The notes: generated by a model not told the origin, from the letters alone. 64,000 nucleotides of DNA from Caulobacteraceae bacterium (GCA_947476555.1 CANJRI010000001.1:22931-86930), one strand, 5' to 3'; shown: positions 51,319-60,877, counted from the stretch's first letter. Made by a program: numbers and translations.

Positions 51319-52685
51319 CAGGCGAATCGCTCGCGGATCATCCGGAACAGGCCGCGGATCGCCTGCGCCTCGCCGCCCACCGGATGGCCCGGCCGCACGC
51401 GCGGATTCCAGGCGAAGATGTCGAGATGCGCCCAGGGCCCGGGCGGGGCGAACTTCTGCAGGAACAGGGCCGCCGTCACCGAGCCGGCCTGCGCCCAGGC
51501 GTCGGAGTCGTTCTTGACGTCGGCGATCTCCGAATCGATGGCGTCCGCATAGGGCTTCCACAGCGGCATCCGCCAAAGGGGATCGGCCTCGGCCTGCGCC
51601 GCCGCCGCGATCTGGCCCGCCAGCTCCTCGTCGTCGGTGTAGAAGGGCGGCAGCTGCGGCCCCAGGGCCACCCGCGCCGCGCCGGTCAGGGTGGCCAGGT
51701 CGATCGTCAGCGCCGGCCCCAGCTCGCCCGCCCGCGTGAGCGCATCCGCCAGGATCAGCCGCCCCTCCGCGTCGGTGTTGCCCACCTCGATGGAAAGGCC
51801 CTTGCGCGAGGCGATCACGTCGCCGGGCCGCATGGCGTCGCCGCTGATCGCGTTCTCCGCCACCGGGACCAGCACCGCCAGCCGCACCGGCAGGCCTGCC
51901 CCCATGATCATCCGGCCCAACGCCAGGGCGTGGGCCGCCCCGCCCATGTCCTTCTTCATCAGCCGCATGCCGGCCGAGGGCTTGATGTCCAGCCCGCCGG
52001 TGTCGAACACCACGCCCTTGCCGACGATGGCGACCAGCGGGGCACCTTCCTGTCCCCAGTTGATCTCGATCATCCGGGGCGCCCGGTCCGGATGCGCCGC
52101 CCGGCCCACCGCGTGGACGGCGGGATAGCCCGCCTCCAGCAGGCCCTCGCCGGTGATCACGGTGATCTGCGCCCCGTGCTGCCCGGCGATCTCCCGGGCG
52201 ATGGTCTCGATCTGCAGCGGGCCCATGTCATTGGCCGGTGTGTTGACCATGTCCCGGGCCAGGGCGCAGGCGTGGGCGATGTTGCGGACGGCGGCTGCGT
52301 CCACGCCCTCCGCGACCCAGCGGGCGCGGTCCGCGCCGCGCGTCTTGTAGCGGTCGAACCGGTAGCTCCCCAGGGCGAAGGCCAGGGCCGCCTGCTCGGC
52401 GGAGAGCTCCTGCGGCGCCTGCGCCAGCCGGTAGGCGCCGGCCGGCAGCTTGGCGGGCAGCGATCGAAAGGTCATCGGATCGGCCGCGGCCCCCAGGCCC
52501 AGCAGCACCTTCTCCGGCGCCCCGTCCTGGCCATGGACCACCAGCACCTGACCGGCCTTGCCCTTGAACTCGGCGGTCTTGGCCAGGGCGGTCTCGAAGG
52601 GGCTGAGCGCCGCCTCCGTTTCGCTGGCCAGCAGGGCATGCACGGGAACGGCGGCCTCGGCCGCCTCGAGGATCACGTCGGACAT
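51318..52685 (-). CDS. M17 leucyl aminopeptidase family protein
   Basis: VGKGVVFDTGGLDIKPSAGMRLMKKDMGGAAHALALGRMI...NTDAEGRLILADAL. Confidence 0.95.
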   Translation of the reverse strand: MSDVILEAAEAAVPVHALLASETEAALSPFETALAKTAEFKGKAGQVLVVHGQDGAPEKVLLGLGAAADPMTFRSLPAKLPAGAYRLAQAPQELSAEQAALAFALGSYRFDRYKTRGADRARWVAEGVDAAAVRNIAHACALARDMVNTPANDMGPLQIETIAREIAGQHGAQITVITGEGLLEAGYPAVHAVGRAAHPDRAPRMIEINWGQEGAPLVAIVGKGVVFDTGGLDIKPSAGMRLMKKDMGGAAHALALGRMIMGAGLPVRLAVLVPVAENAISGDAMRPGDVIASRKGLSIEVGNTDAEGRLILADALTRAGELGPALTIDLATLTGAARVALGPQLPPFYTDDEELAGQIAAAAQAEADPLWRMPLWKPYADAIDSEIADVKNDSDAWAQAGSVTAALFLQKFAPPGPWAHLDIFAWNPRVRPGHPVGGEAQAIRGLFRMIRERFA

Positions 52686-52712
52686 GCCTTCCAATTGCGA
52701 CCCTCGCGGCCG

Positions 52713-53237
52713 CTAGGCAAGGGGCGATCCCGACATGAAGGGCGATTGGGCGAAGGCGGCCAGCGCCCCGGCGGCCAGGGCCAGGCCGTAGGGCACGCCC
52801 TCCCCAGGCTCGGCCAGCCGCGCGAACCAGGGCGGGCCCAGCAGCACCAGGGGCCGGAGTTGCGCCGAACGCAGGGTGACCAGGCCCAGCGCCAGGATCC
52901 CGCCGGCCGTCATCGAAATCATCAGGAACGGCCCGGCCGCCGGCCAGCCCAGCCACAGCAGGCAGGCCGCGAACAGCTTGGCGTCGCCGCCGCCCATCCA
53001 GCCCATGGCGAACATGCCCATGGCAACCACGAAGCCCGCCAGCCCCACCCCCGCGTGCAGGCCGATGGCCGGCAGGCTCATCCCCGCCGCCACCGCCGCC
53101 GCCGGGAACACCGCCAGCAGCCCCAGGGGGATCCAGTTCGGGATGGTGAAGCTGGTGATGTCCTTGAGCGCCGCGGCGATCACCAGGACCGGGAAGGCCA
53201 GGGCCAGCAAGGCCGCGAAGGGGACGATCGGTTGCAT
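52713..53237 (-). CDS. cpaA: A24 family prepilin peptidase (CpaA-like)
   Basis: AALKDITSFTIPNWIPLGLLAVFP...GMFAMGWMGGGDAKLFAACLLWLG; GGGDxK peptidase motif; next to pilin. Confidence 0.9.
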   Translation of the reverse strand: MQPIVPFAALLALAFPVLVIAAALKDITSFTIPNWIPLGLLAVFPAAAVAAGMSLPAIGLHAGVGLAGFVVAMGMFAMGWMGGGDAKLFAACLLWLGWPAAGPFLMISMTAGGILALGLVTLRSAQLRPLVLLGPPWFARLAEPGEGVPYGLALAAGALAAFAQSPFMSGSPLA

Positions 53238-53265
53238 GGGGCGAGCTTGCCTCGTGGCCGGTGAA

Positions 53266-53301
53266 CGAAAAACGAAAGGCCCCGGCGTTTCCGCCGGGGC
53301 C
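53266..53301 (-). terminator. Intrinsic terminator downstream of the Flp pilin gene
   Basis: Minus strand GGCCCCGGCG-gaaa-CGCCGGGGCC (10-bp perfect stem, tetraloop) followed by TTTCGTTTTTCG. Confidence 0.88.
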
Positions 53302-53328
53302 TCGCTTACGCGAACTAAAGCTCGCCGC

Positions 53329-53526
53329 TTACGGAGCGGCGGGAGCCCCGCCGCCGGTCGCGCCGTCGACTTCGGTGCTGATGGTGGTGAAGGCGCCGTC
53401 CAGGCTGCCGCCGACCGCCTGCAGGGCCCCGACCAGGACTACCGCAATCAGGGCGGCGATCAGGCCGTATTCGATGGCCGTGGCGCCGGACTCATTCTTC
53501 AGGAAACGCGTGATGAACTTCGACAT
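53329..53526 (-). CDS. pilA: Flp/Fap family pilin
   Basis: MSKFITRFLKNESGATAIEYGLIAALIAVVLVGALQAVGGSLDGAFTTISTEV; processing site G|ATAIEYGLIA. Confidence 0.95.
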   Translation of the reverse strand: MSKFITRFLKNESGATAIEYGLIAALIAVVLVGALQAVGGSLDGAFTTISTEVDGATGGGAPAAP

Positions 53527-53784
53527 GGAACATTCTCCTTCACTTGAACAGACGTCAGGACCGGAAGGCCAGTGGCCTGTTCGCCCCGAATGCATGTCAA
53601 GGATCGCAGAACGCGCTGAATCCCCGGTAAATATTCGAGTTATTGAGACGAATATTCTATGGTTTACTGTTGTTCAGCATTTACACCGCTTAACCACGGC
53701 CGGATTCACCTATGGAATCAACGGCTGCAAATCCTCGATTGGTTGATTTCCGCCAACCAAGCCGGCGAAGATTCTTCTCGACCG

Positions 53785-54963
53785 CTAGCCGGCCAGCTTG
53801 GCTTCCGCCGCCGCCAGCATGGCGGGCGCGTCCACCTTACGGCCCTGGGCCGTAAGGGCGTCCGCCAGGGCGGTCAGGCAGAGCCGCACGTGCCAGGGAC
53901 TGGCCGAGGCCCCCATCAGCCCGATGCGCCAGACCTGGCCCTTCAGGGGGCCAAGCCCCGCGCCGATCTCCAGGTCCCAGCGGGCCAGGACGTGCGCCCG
54001 CACCGCCGCCTCGTCGATCCCCTCGGGGACTTTCACGGTGTTGAGCTGCGGCAGCCGGTGCGCGGGCGCAACCAGCATCTCCAGCCCCGCCGCCTCCAGC
54101 CCCGCCGCCAGGGATTCGTGGACGCGAGCGTGCCGGACGAAGGCGGCCTGCTGGCCCTCCTCGAACAGCACCACCAGCGATTCGTGCAGGCCGTAGAGCG
54201 CGTTGATCGGGGCGGTGTGGTGATAGGTCCGGCCGCCCTCGCCGCCCCAGTAGCTCATCAAGAGGTTGAAATCGCAGAGCCAGTTCCTGACCTTCTCCTT
54301 CCGACCCGCGATCGCCGCCTGCGCCCGCTTCGAGAGCGCGATGGGCGACAGCCCCGGTGGCGCCGAGAGGCACTTCTGCGTCCCCGAATAGATGACGTCC
54401 GCATCCCAGGCGGCCGCGTCCACCGGCACCCCGCCCAGCGAGGTCACGCAATCGACGATAGAGAGCGCGCCATATTTCCGCGCCAGGCCGCAGAGCGCCG
54501 CGGCGTCGCTGCGCGCGCCGGTGGAGGTCTCGGCATGGACGAAGGCCAGCACCTTGGCCGGCCCCTTGGCGAGCGCCGCCTCGACCTTGGCCGGATCCAC
54601 CGGCTGGCCCCAGGCGTCCTCGACGGTCTCGACGACCGCGCCGGCTCTACCGGCCATGTCGGCCATCCGCCCGCCGAAGGCCCCGTTCACCGCGATCACC
54701 GCCCGGTCGCCGGGCTCCAGCAGGTTCATGATCGCCGCTTCCATGCCCGCGGTGCCCGGCGCGGGCAGCGGGATGCAGGCATGGTCCGGGGCGTTCATCA
54801 GCCGCTGCAGGGCGGCCTTGATATCCTCCATCAGCCCCTGGAAGGCCGGGTCCAGGTGGCCGATGGTCGGCCGCGCCAGGGCGGCCAGCACCCTGGGACT
54901 GACATCGGAGGGACCGGGGCCCATCAGCACCCGGCGCGGCGGTGTGAAGCTTTGCATGAACAA
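53785..54963 (-). CDS. Alanine/serine--glyoxylate aminotransferase family protein
   Basis: RRVLMGPGPSDVSPRVLAALARPTIGHLDPAFQGLMEDIKAALQRLM...VDCVTSLGGVPVDAAAWDADVIYSGTQKCLSAPPGLSPI. Confidence 0.93.
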   Translation of the reverse strand: MFMQSFTPPRRVLMGPGPSDVSPRVLAALARPTIGHLDPAFQGLMEDIKAALQRLMNAPDHACIPLPAPGTAGMEAAIMNLLEPGDRAVIAVNGAFGGRMADMAGRAGAVVETVEDAWGQPVDPAKVEAALAKGPAKVLAFVHAETSTGARSDAAALCGLARKYGALSIVDCVTSLGGVPVDAAAWDADVIYSGTQKCLSAPPGLSPIALSKRAQAAIAGRKEKVRNWLCDFNLLMSYWGGEGGRTYHHTAPINALYGLHESLVVLFEEGQQAAFVRHARVHESLAAGLEAAGLEMLVAPAHRLPQLNTVKVPEGIDEAAVRAHVLARWDLEIGAGLGPLKGQVWRIGLMGASASPWHVRLCLTALADALTAQGRKVDAPAMLAAAEAKLAG

Positions 54964-54994
54964 GCCTTAGCAGAGCCGATCTGCGCTCAAAAGG

Positions 54995-56446
54995 TCAGCG
55001 GAACGGCGGCTCGTCGAAGCTGCGGAGCTTGCGCGAATGCAGCGCCGTCCCCTCCTGGCGCAGCAGGTCCACCGTCGCCAGCCCGATCTGCAGGTGCTGG
55101 CCGATGGCCCGCTCGTAGAAGGCGTTGGCCTGCCCCGGCAGCTTGATCTCCCCGTGCAGCGGCTTGTCCGACACGCACAGCAGCGTCCCGTACGGCACCC
55201 GGAACCGGTAGCCCTGGGCGGCGATGGTGGCGCTCTCCATGTCGATGGCCACCGCCCGGCTCTGGTTGAACCGCCGGGCGCTCGACGAGTAGCGGAGCTC
55301 CCAATTGCGGTCGTCGGTGGTCACCACCGTGCCCGTGCGCAGGCGCCGCTTCAGCACCTCGCCGGTCTCGCCGGTGACGATCTCGGCGGCGCGGCCAAAA
55401 GCCACCTGCACCTCGGCGATCGGGGCGATGGGGATCTCCGGGGGCAACACCTCGTCCAGCACATGGTCGTCGCGCAGGTAGGCGTGGGCCAGCACATAGT
55501 CGCCGATCGTCTGGCTGCCGCGCAGGCCGCCGCAGTGGCCGATCATCAGCCAGGCCTGCGGGCGCAGCACGGCCAGGTGGTCGCAGATGGTCTTGGCGTT
55601 GGAGGGTCCCACCCCGATGTTCACCAGGGTGATCCCGGCTCGGCCCTCGGCCATCAGGTGATAGGCGGGCATCTGGTGCTTGCGCCAGGTCCCGGCCGCC
55701 ACCACCGCCTCCGGGTCGGCGGTGTCCGAGGTCACCAGCACGTGGCCGGAGGCCGACAGGCCGGTATAGGGCCCGCCCGGCTTCAGCTGCTGGCAGGCCC
55801 AGCGCACGAACTCGTCCACATAGCGGTGGTAGTTGGTGAACAGGATGTACTGCTGGGTGTGTTCGGCCGGCGTGCCCGTGTAGTGCGCCAGCCGCGCCAG
55901 GGAAAAGTCGGTCCTGAGGCCGTCGAACAGCGCCAGGGGGCGCGGCTGGTCGGCCGGGGCGATCCAGTGGCCGTCGGCGATCTCGTCGCCGATGAAGGCC
56001 AGCTCCGTGGTCGGGAAATGCCGGGCGATCTCGCTGGCCCCGATCTCCGCCAGGTCCAGGTCCGCCTGGCCCTCGACCACATAGGGGAAGGGAATCTCCT
56101 GGGTCGAGCGGCCGACCTCCAGCTCCACGTCGAAGTCGTCCATCAAGAGCTGCAACTGCTCCACCAGATAGGGGCGGAACAGCGCCGGCCGCGTCACCGT
56201 CACCGCATAACGTCCGGGCAGGGCGATGCGCGCGAAGGCCCGGCTGATGCGCGGATAGGCCCGCCCCGCCGGCCAGGTGAGCCGAAGCTCCGGATAGGTG
56301 AAGGCGCCCGCCCGGCGGGCCACGGGATCCGGCGGCGGCCCGCCGGCCCGGAAAATCTTCAGCGCCGCCCGTTGGGCCTCGACGCTCTTGTCGTATTCGC
56401 TCTCCAGCCGATCGACGATGCCGGCTGCTTCAATCCTCTTTGTCAT
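54995..56446 (-). CDS. amn: AMP nucleosidase
   Basis: 483 aa; AGITLVNIGVGPSNAKTICDHLAVLRPQAWLMIGHCGGLRGSQTIGDYVLAHAYLRDDHVLDEVLPPEIPIAPIAEVQVAF...VAIDMESATIAAQGYRFRVPYGTLLCVSDKPLHGEIKLPG. Confidence 0.94.
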   Translation of the reverse strand: MTKRIEAAGIVDRLESEYDKSVEAQRAALKIFRAGGPPPDPVARRAGAFTYPELRLTWPAGRAYPRISRAFARIALPGRYAVTVTRPALFRPYLVEQLQLLMDDFDVELEVGRSTQEIPFPYVVEGQADLDLAEIGASEIARHFPTTELAFIGDEIADGHWIAPADQPRPLALFDGLRTDFSLARLAHYTGTPAEHTQQYILFTNYHRYVDEFVRWACQQLKPGGPYTGLSASGHVLVTSDTADPEAVVAAGTWRKHQMPAYHLMAEGRAGITLVNIGVGPSNAKTICDHLAVLRPQAWLMIGHCGGLRGSQTIGDYVLAHAYLRDDHVLDEVLPPEIPIAPIAEVQVAFGRAAEIVTGETGEVLKRRLRTGTVVTTDDRNWELRYSSSARRFNQSRAVAIDMESATIAAQGYRFRVPYGTLLCVSDKPLHGEIKLPGQANAFYERAIGQHLQIGLATVDLLRQEGTALHSRKLRSFDEPPFR

Positions 56447-56581
56447 GACCCACTATAGCCGGTGCGCCGGCCGGTCTCCAAATTGTCAAGGTTCCCGCCC
56501 CGTTAACCCTGCCGCTTAACGCGGTGTTTGCCTCGTCCCGCCCAAGGTCGCCCCTTCGACTAGAAGGCAGAACGCCGGACC

Positions 56582-57964
56582 GTGTCTAGAGAACCTAAGA
56601 CCTATGCGGAACTCGCCGCGCGCGTGGCCATGCTCGAATCCGAGCGGACGCTGACGCTGCGCCTGGCGCAGACCGATTCCCTGACCGGGCTGGTCAATCG
56701 CGGCGCCTTCACGTCGGCGCTTTGCGAGCGGCTGGACGTGGCCCGGGCGCGGGGCGGACAGGTCAGCCTGTTCGTCATCGACCTCGACCGCTTCAAGCAT
56801 CTCAACGACACCCTCGGTCACCATGCCGGCGACCTAGTGCTCGCCGGTCTCGGCGCGCGGCTGCGGGACGAGGCCACGCCCACCGAGCTAGCCGCCCGCC
56901 TGGGCGGCGACGAGTTCGCCCTGATCTCCGACACCCCCGATGTGGCCGGCCGCGCCGAACGCCTCAGCCAGGTGATCTGCGAGCCCTATTCCATCTACGG
57001 CCGCCAGATCACCTCGGGCGCGTCGGTCGGGGTCGCCGTCTTCCCCACCGACGGGGTCGACGCGGCCGAGCTGCAGCGGTTCGCGGACATGGCGCTCTAC
57101 CGGGTGAAGAACAAAGGCGGTCGCCGCTGGAGCCTGTTCGACACCGCCCTGCGCAACGAGGACGAGCAGCGCCGGTGCCTGGAGGACGAACTGCGCCGCG
57201 CCCTGCACGAGGGCGAGATCGAGCCCTGGTTCCAGCCGGTGATCGATTCCGCCTCCGGCCAGGTGGTGGGCGTCGAGGTGCTGGCCCGCTGGCGGCACCC
57301 GAAACGCGGCCTCTTGGCCCCCATCCACTTCGTGCCCATGGCCGAGGAGCTGGGCCTCATCCGCTCCATCGACGAGGCGGTGTTCGACGCCGCCTGCGCC
57401 CGGGCCGCCCCCTGGGTCGCCGCAGGCATGATCGAGGCGGTCTCCTGCAACGTCTCGCCGCGCGACCTGATGGACCCCGGCTTCTCGCGCAAGTTGATCG
57501 GCCGTCTCGCCCAGACCGACCTGCCGGCCACCGCCCTCACCGTCGAGATCACCGAGACCTTCCTGCTGCAGGATATGGCCCTGGCCCGCCGCCACATCGA
57601 GCGGCTGGCCTCCCGCGGCGTGAACGTCGCCCTCGACGACTTCGGCACCGGCTATTCCAACCTGCGCGCCCTGATGCACCTGCCGATCCAGACCGTGAAG
57701 CTGGACCGCAGCCTGATCGCCGACGTCGGCCGCGACGGGCGGGTCTCCAAGCTGGTGACCTCCCTGCTGCACGCCGCCCGGGCCCTTGGTATCTCCATCG
57801 TCGCCGAGGGGGTGGAGGAGGAGGCCCAGGCCATCTTCCTGCGCGCCGCCGGCTGCGGCGCCATGCAGGGCTACCTCTTCGCCCGCCCGATGCCGGCCCA
57901 CGAGATGGAAGCCATGCTCCGTGGCGCCGAGGCCCCGGTCCCCCTCCGCGCCGCCGTCGGCTAA
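56582..57964 (+). CDS. GGDEF-EAL protein (putative diguanylate cyclase/phosphodiesterase)
   Basis: RLAQTDSLTGLVNRGAF...VIDLDRFKHLNDTLGHHAGDLVLAGL...ARLGGDEFALI; EAL part VVGVEVLARWRHPKRGLLAPIHF...LDDFGTGYSNLRALMHLPIQTVKLDRSLI; GTG start. Confidence 0.94.
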   Translation: MSREPKTYAELAARVAMLESERTLTLRLAQTDSLTGLVNRGAFTSALCERLDVARARGGQVSLFVIDLDRFKHLNDTLGHHAGDLVLAGLGARLRDEATPTELAARLGGDEFALISDTPDVAGRAERLSQVICEPYSIYGRQITSGASVGVAVFPTDGVDAAELQRFADMALYRVKNKGGRRWSLFDTALRNEDEQRRCLEDELRRALHEGEIEPWFQPVIDSASGQVVGVEVLARWRHPKRGLLAPIHFVPMAEELGLIRSIDEAVFDAACARAAPWVAAGMIEAVSCNVSPRDLMDPGFSRKLIGRLAQTDLPATALTVEITETFLLQDMALARRHIERLASRGVNVALDDFGTGYSNLRALMHLPIQTVKLDRSLIADVGRDGRVSKLVTSLLHAARALGISIVAEGVEEEAQAIFLRAAGCGAMQGYLFARPMPAHEMEAMLRGAEAPVPLRAAVG

Positions 57965-57969
57965 AAAAA

Positions 57970-58010
57970 TCCGCTCATCCCGGCGAAAGCCGGGACCCAA
58001 GCTGAATCTC
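57970..58010. repeat. 41-bp dispersed palindromic repeat, copy B
   Basis: Identical 41-mer to 45163..45203. Confidence 0.9.
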
Positions 58011-58086
58011 GGTCTTCAAAGCGCCACAGCCAATCCCCAGTTAAGCGCAGGGGACGACACACGCCCCCGCCCGACCGTTGGGGACC

Positions 58087-59016
58087 ATGAAGAACCACCT
58101 TCGCACCTTCACGCTGTTGGCGGCCCTGACCGCCCTCTTCGTCGGCATCGGCTACCTGATCGGCGGGCCCACCGGCATGCTGATCGCCTTCGTCCTGGCG
58201 GCGGGGATGAACCTCGTCAGCTACTGGAACGCCGATAAGATCGTCCTGAAGATGTACCGGGCGGTGGAGGTCGATGCCTCCCACCCCGAGCCGCTGATCC
58301 GCAACTATGTCACCGACACCCTGGCCATGGCCGACCGCGCCGGCCTGCCGGCCCCCAAGGTCTATGTCATCGACCAGGACCAGCCCAACGCCTTCGCCAC
58401 CGGCCGGGACCCGGCCCACGCCGCCGTCGCGGCCACTCGAGGGCTCCTCACTATGCTGGATAGACGCGAGATCGCCGGGGTGATGGCCCACGAGCTGGCC
58501 CACGTGAAGAACCGGGACACCCTGACCATGACCGTCACCGCCACCATCGCCGGCGCCATCGGCATGCTCGCCAACTTCGCCATGTTCTTTGGCGGCGGCC
58601 ACGACCGCGACCGCCCGGCCGGGATGGTCGGCCAGATCGCCCTGATGATCCTCGCCCCCATGGCCGCGGCCCTGGTGCAGATGGCCATCAGCCGGCATCG
58701 CGAATACGCGGCCGACGCGGAGGGCGCGGCGATCTGCGGCGACCCGCAGGCCCTCGCCTCCGCCCTGGAGAAGATCGAGCGCTACGCCCGCGGCGGCTAT
58801 AAGAACCAAGACGCCGAGCGCAATCCGGCCACCGCCCACATGTTCATCATCAACCCCCTGGCGGGGCGCGGCGGCGACCACCTGTTCTCCACCCATCCGG
58901 CGACGAAGAACCGTGTCGCGGCGCTGCTGGGCCTCACCGGCGGCTCTCCCGTCCGGGCCCGCGGGGCCGGCACGGCCGTCCCCCTAACCGCCGACCGTAA
59001 AGGACCCTGGGCATGA
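58087..59016 (+). CDS. htpX: Membrane zinc metalloprotease HtpX
   Basis: [70 protein letters not shown]...[25 protein letters not shown] zinc motif. Confidence 0.96.
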   Translation: MKNHLRTFTLLAALTALFVGIGYLIGGPTGMLIAFVLAAGMNLVSYWNADKIVLKMYRAVEVDASHPEPLIRNYVTDTLAMADRAGLPAPKVYVIDQDQPNAFATGRDPAHAAVAATRGLLTMLDRREIAGVMAHELAHVKNRDTLTMTVTATIAGAIGMLANFAMFFGGGHDRDRPAGMVGQIALMILAPMAAALVQMAISRHREYAADAEGAAICGDPQALASALEKIERYARGGYKNQDAERNPATAHMFIINPLAGRGGDHLFSTHPATKNRVAALLGLTGGSPVRARGAGTAVPLTADRKGPWA

Positions 59017-59156
59017 TCGGCAAAGTCCTGGCGATGATCCTCGCCGCCGTCTTCACCTACGGCTCGCTCGGCGGCTTCCGCGCGCCGGGTCCGGCGCCGT
59101 CCGATCCGGTGTGCGCCGAGGACTCCGGGGAGCCCTCCGCGGAACCCGAAGCCTAG
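59013..59156 (+). CDS. 47-aa hypothetical protein, ATGA-overlapped with htpX (missing from the ORF track)
   Basis: [47 protein letters not shown]; hydrophobic N-terminus. Confidence 0.5.
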   Translation: MIGKVLAMILAAVFTYGSLGGFRAPGPAPSDPVCAEDSGEPSAEPEA

Positions 59157-59196
59157 ACGTCCGGAAACCAAGTCCGGTCCGTGCGTTATCACGCCC

Positions 59197-60588
59197 ATGA
59201 CCGGAGCCAAGCTTGACCGCCGCACCCTTCTGGGCGCGGCCCTGACCCCCCTCGTCCTGGCCGCCTGCGGCGGCGGCGCCAAGAACGGCGCCATCGACCG
59301 CGGCGAGTTGAAACGGGCCCTTGAGGTGCTCGCCCGGGCCCCCGAGCACGGCTTCGCCCCCGGCGCCTTCAACGCCGAGCGGTTGATCGCCCTTTCGGAG
59401 TCCGACGACCGCACCCAGCTCAAGACCCGCGACCGCCTGCTGCGCGCGGCGCTGGCGGAATACGGCCAGGCCCAGCATGGCCTCTCCATCCCCCGTCGTC
59501 TCATGCCGGCCTCCTGGGGCATGCGCCCCGCGCCCTACGACGCCCAGGCCGAGATGGCCCGCGCCGTCACCACCGGCCGCTTCGAGGCGTGGCTCGACGA
59601 CCTGCCGCCGCCCTTCCCGGCCTACGACGCCCTGCAGTTGGCCTATGTGTCCTATCTGAAGCTGCACGCGGCCGGCGGCTGGCCGACCGTCGACGGAAAG
59701 GACCTCGTCGCCCTGCGCGCCCGCCTGGCGGTCGAAGAGCCCGGCGCGGCGCAAGCTACCGATCTCGGCCCATCCCTGAACAACGCCCAGCTGGCCTACG
59801 GCCTTCCGCCCACTGGCCGACCGGACAAGGCCACCCTGGCGGCTCTCAACGTTCCGGCCAGCGTCCGCGCGAACCAGATCCGCGCCAATCTTGAGCGGCT
59901 GCGTTGGCTTCCCCGCGAGGACGCCCCCACGCGGATCGAGGTCAACACCGCCGCCGCCACCCTCGAGTATTATCGCGACGGCGAGCTCGCCATGACCATG
60001 CTCGCCGCCTCCGGCAAGCCGGGCGACGAGACGCCGATCCTCACCTCCGAGATTCGCGGCCTGGTGCTCAATCCGCCCTGGAACGTCCCGGAGGGCATCG
60101 CCGCCAATGAGCTCTATCCGAAGGGGCCGGCGTATCTGGCGGCCAACAACTACGTCGAGCAGGAGGGCCGTCTCGTCCAGCAGCCCGGCCCGGGCAGCGC
60201 GCTGGGCCTGGTGAAGTTCGACTTCGCCAACCCCTATTCGGTCTACCTCCACGACACCCCTTCCAAGGCCGCCTTCGAGCGCACCGCACGCCAGGTCAGC
60301 CACGGCTGCGTTCGCCTGGAGCGGGCGGTGGACCTGGCCAAGGCGGTCCTCTCCCATGAGCCCGGCTGGTCGGCGGCCCGCGTCGACGAGGCCTTGGCCG
60401 GCGGCGAGACCAAGCACGTCAAGCTGGACGCGGTGATCCCCGTTCGCCTGCAGTACCTCACCGCCTGGCCGGCTGGCGGCCGCATCGCCTTCCGCCCCGA
60501 TCCCTACGGCTGGGATCCCCGCCTGCTAGCCCTGCTTGAGAAATCCCAGCAGTTGCGGGTCGCGCGCCTGGAGGCCGCCGCTGGCTAG
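59197..60588 (+). CDS. L,D-transpeptidase family lipoprotein (YcbB-like)
   Basis: MTGAKLDRRTLLGAALTPLVLAACGGG; peptidoglycan-binding-like region; catalytic RQVSHGCVRLERAVDLAKAVL. Confidence 0.9.
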   Translation: MTGAKLDRRTLLGAALTPLVLAACGGGAKNGAIDRGELKRALEVLARAPEHGFAPGAFNAERLIALSESDDRTQLKTRDRLLRAALAEYGQAQHGLSIPRRLMPASWGMRPAPYDAQAEMARAVTTGRFEAWLDDLPPPFPAYDALQLAYVSYLKLHAAGGWPTVDGKDLVALRARLAVEEPGAAQATDLGPSLNNAQLAYGLPPTGRPDKATLAALNVPASVRANQIRANLERLRWLPREDAPTRIEVNTAAATLEYYRDGELAMTMLAASGKPGDETPILTSEIRGLVLNPPWNVPEGIAANELYPKGPAYLAANNYVEQEGRLVQQPGPGSALGLVKFDFANPYSVYLHDTPSKAAFERTARQVSHGCVRLERAVDLAKAVLSHEPGWSAARVDEALAGGETKHVKLDAVIPVRLQYLTAWPAGGRIAFRPDPYGWDPRLLALLEKSQQLRVARLEAAAG

Positions 60589-60688
60589 AAACCTTATGAC
60601 CCCTGGCTATCGCCTCTCCGGACGCCCATCTATGGGCCATGGTTAGCCTCTTCCTGATCTCCGCACGCGCCGTTCTGGACCGAACGGC

Positions 60689-60877
60689 GTGAGCGAGCCC
60701 AATGAGCTTGAGCGCCTAACCCGCGAGAACACCTACCTTCGCCAACGCAACGCCCAGCTTCAGGACGACGTGACCGCGCTGGGCGCCGAGGCCGAGCGCC
60801 TGCGCCAGGTCGTCGAGCGCATGCACGGCCGCGCCACCGAGCGCGCGGCCGCCAATCCCCTGAGCGGCGGCCAATAG
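60689..60877 (+). CDS. 62-aa coiled-coil hypothetical protein
   Basis: GTG start; VSEPNELERLTRENTYLRQRNAQLQDDVTALGAEAERLRQVVERMHGRATERAA; heptad-like Leu spacing. Confidence 0.65.
   Translation: MSEPNELERLTRENTYLRQRNAQLQDDVTALGAEAERLRQVVERMHGRATERAAANPLSGGQ

Noticed and set aside
56500-56522. CtrA box TTAA...TTAA ahead of the GGDEF-EAL gene
   Set aside because: Spacing between the two TTAA is 9 bp, not the 7 bp of the CtrA consensus.
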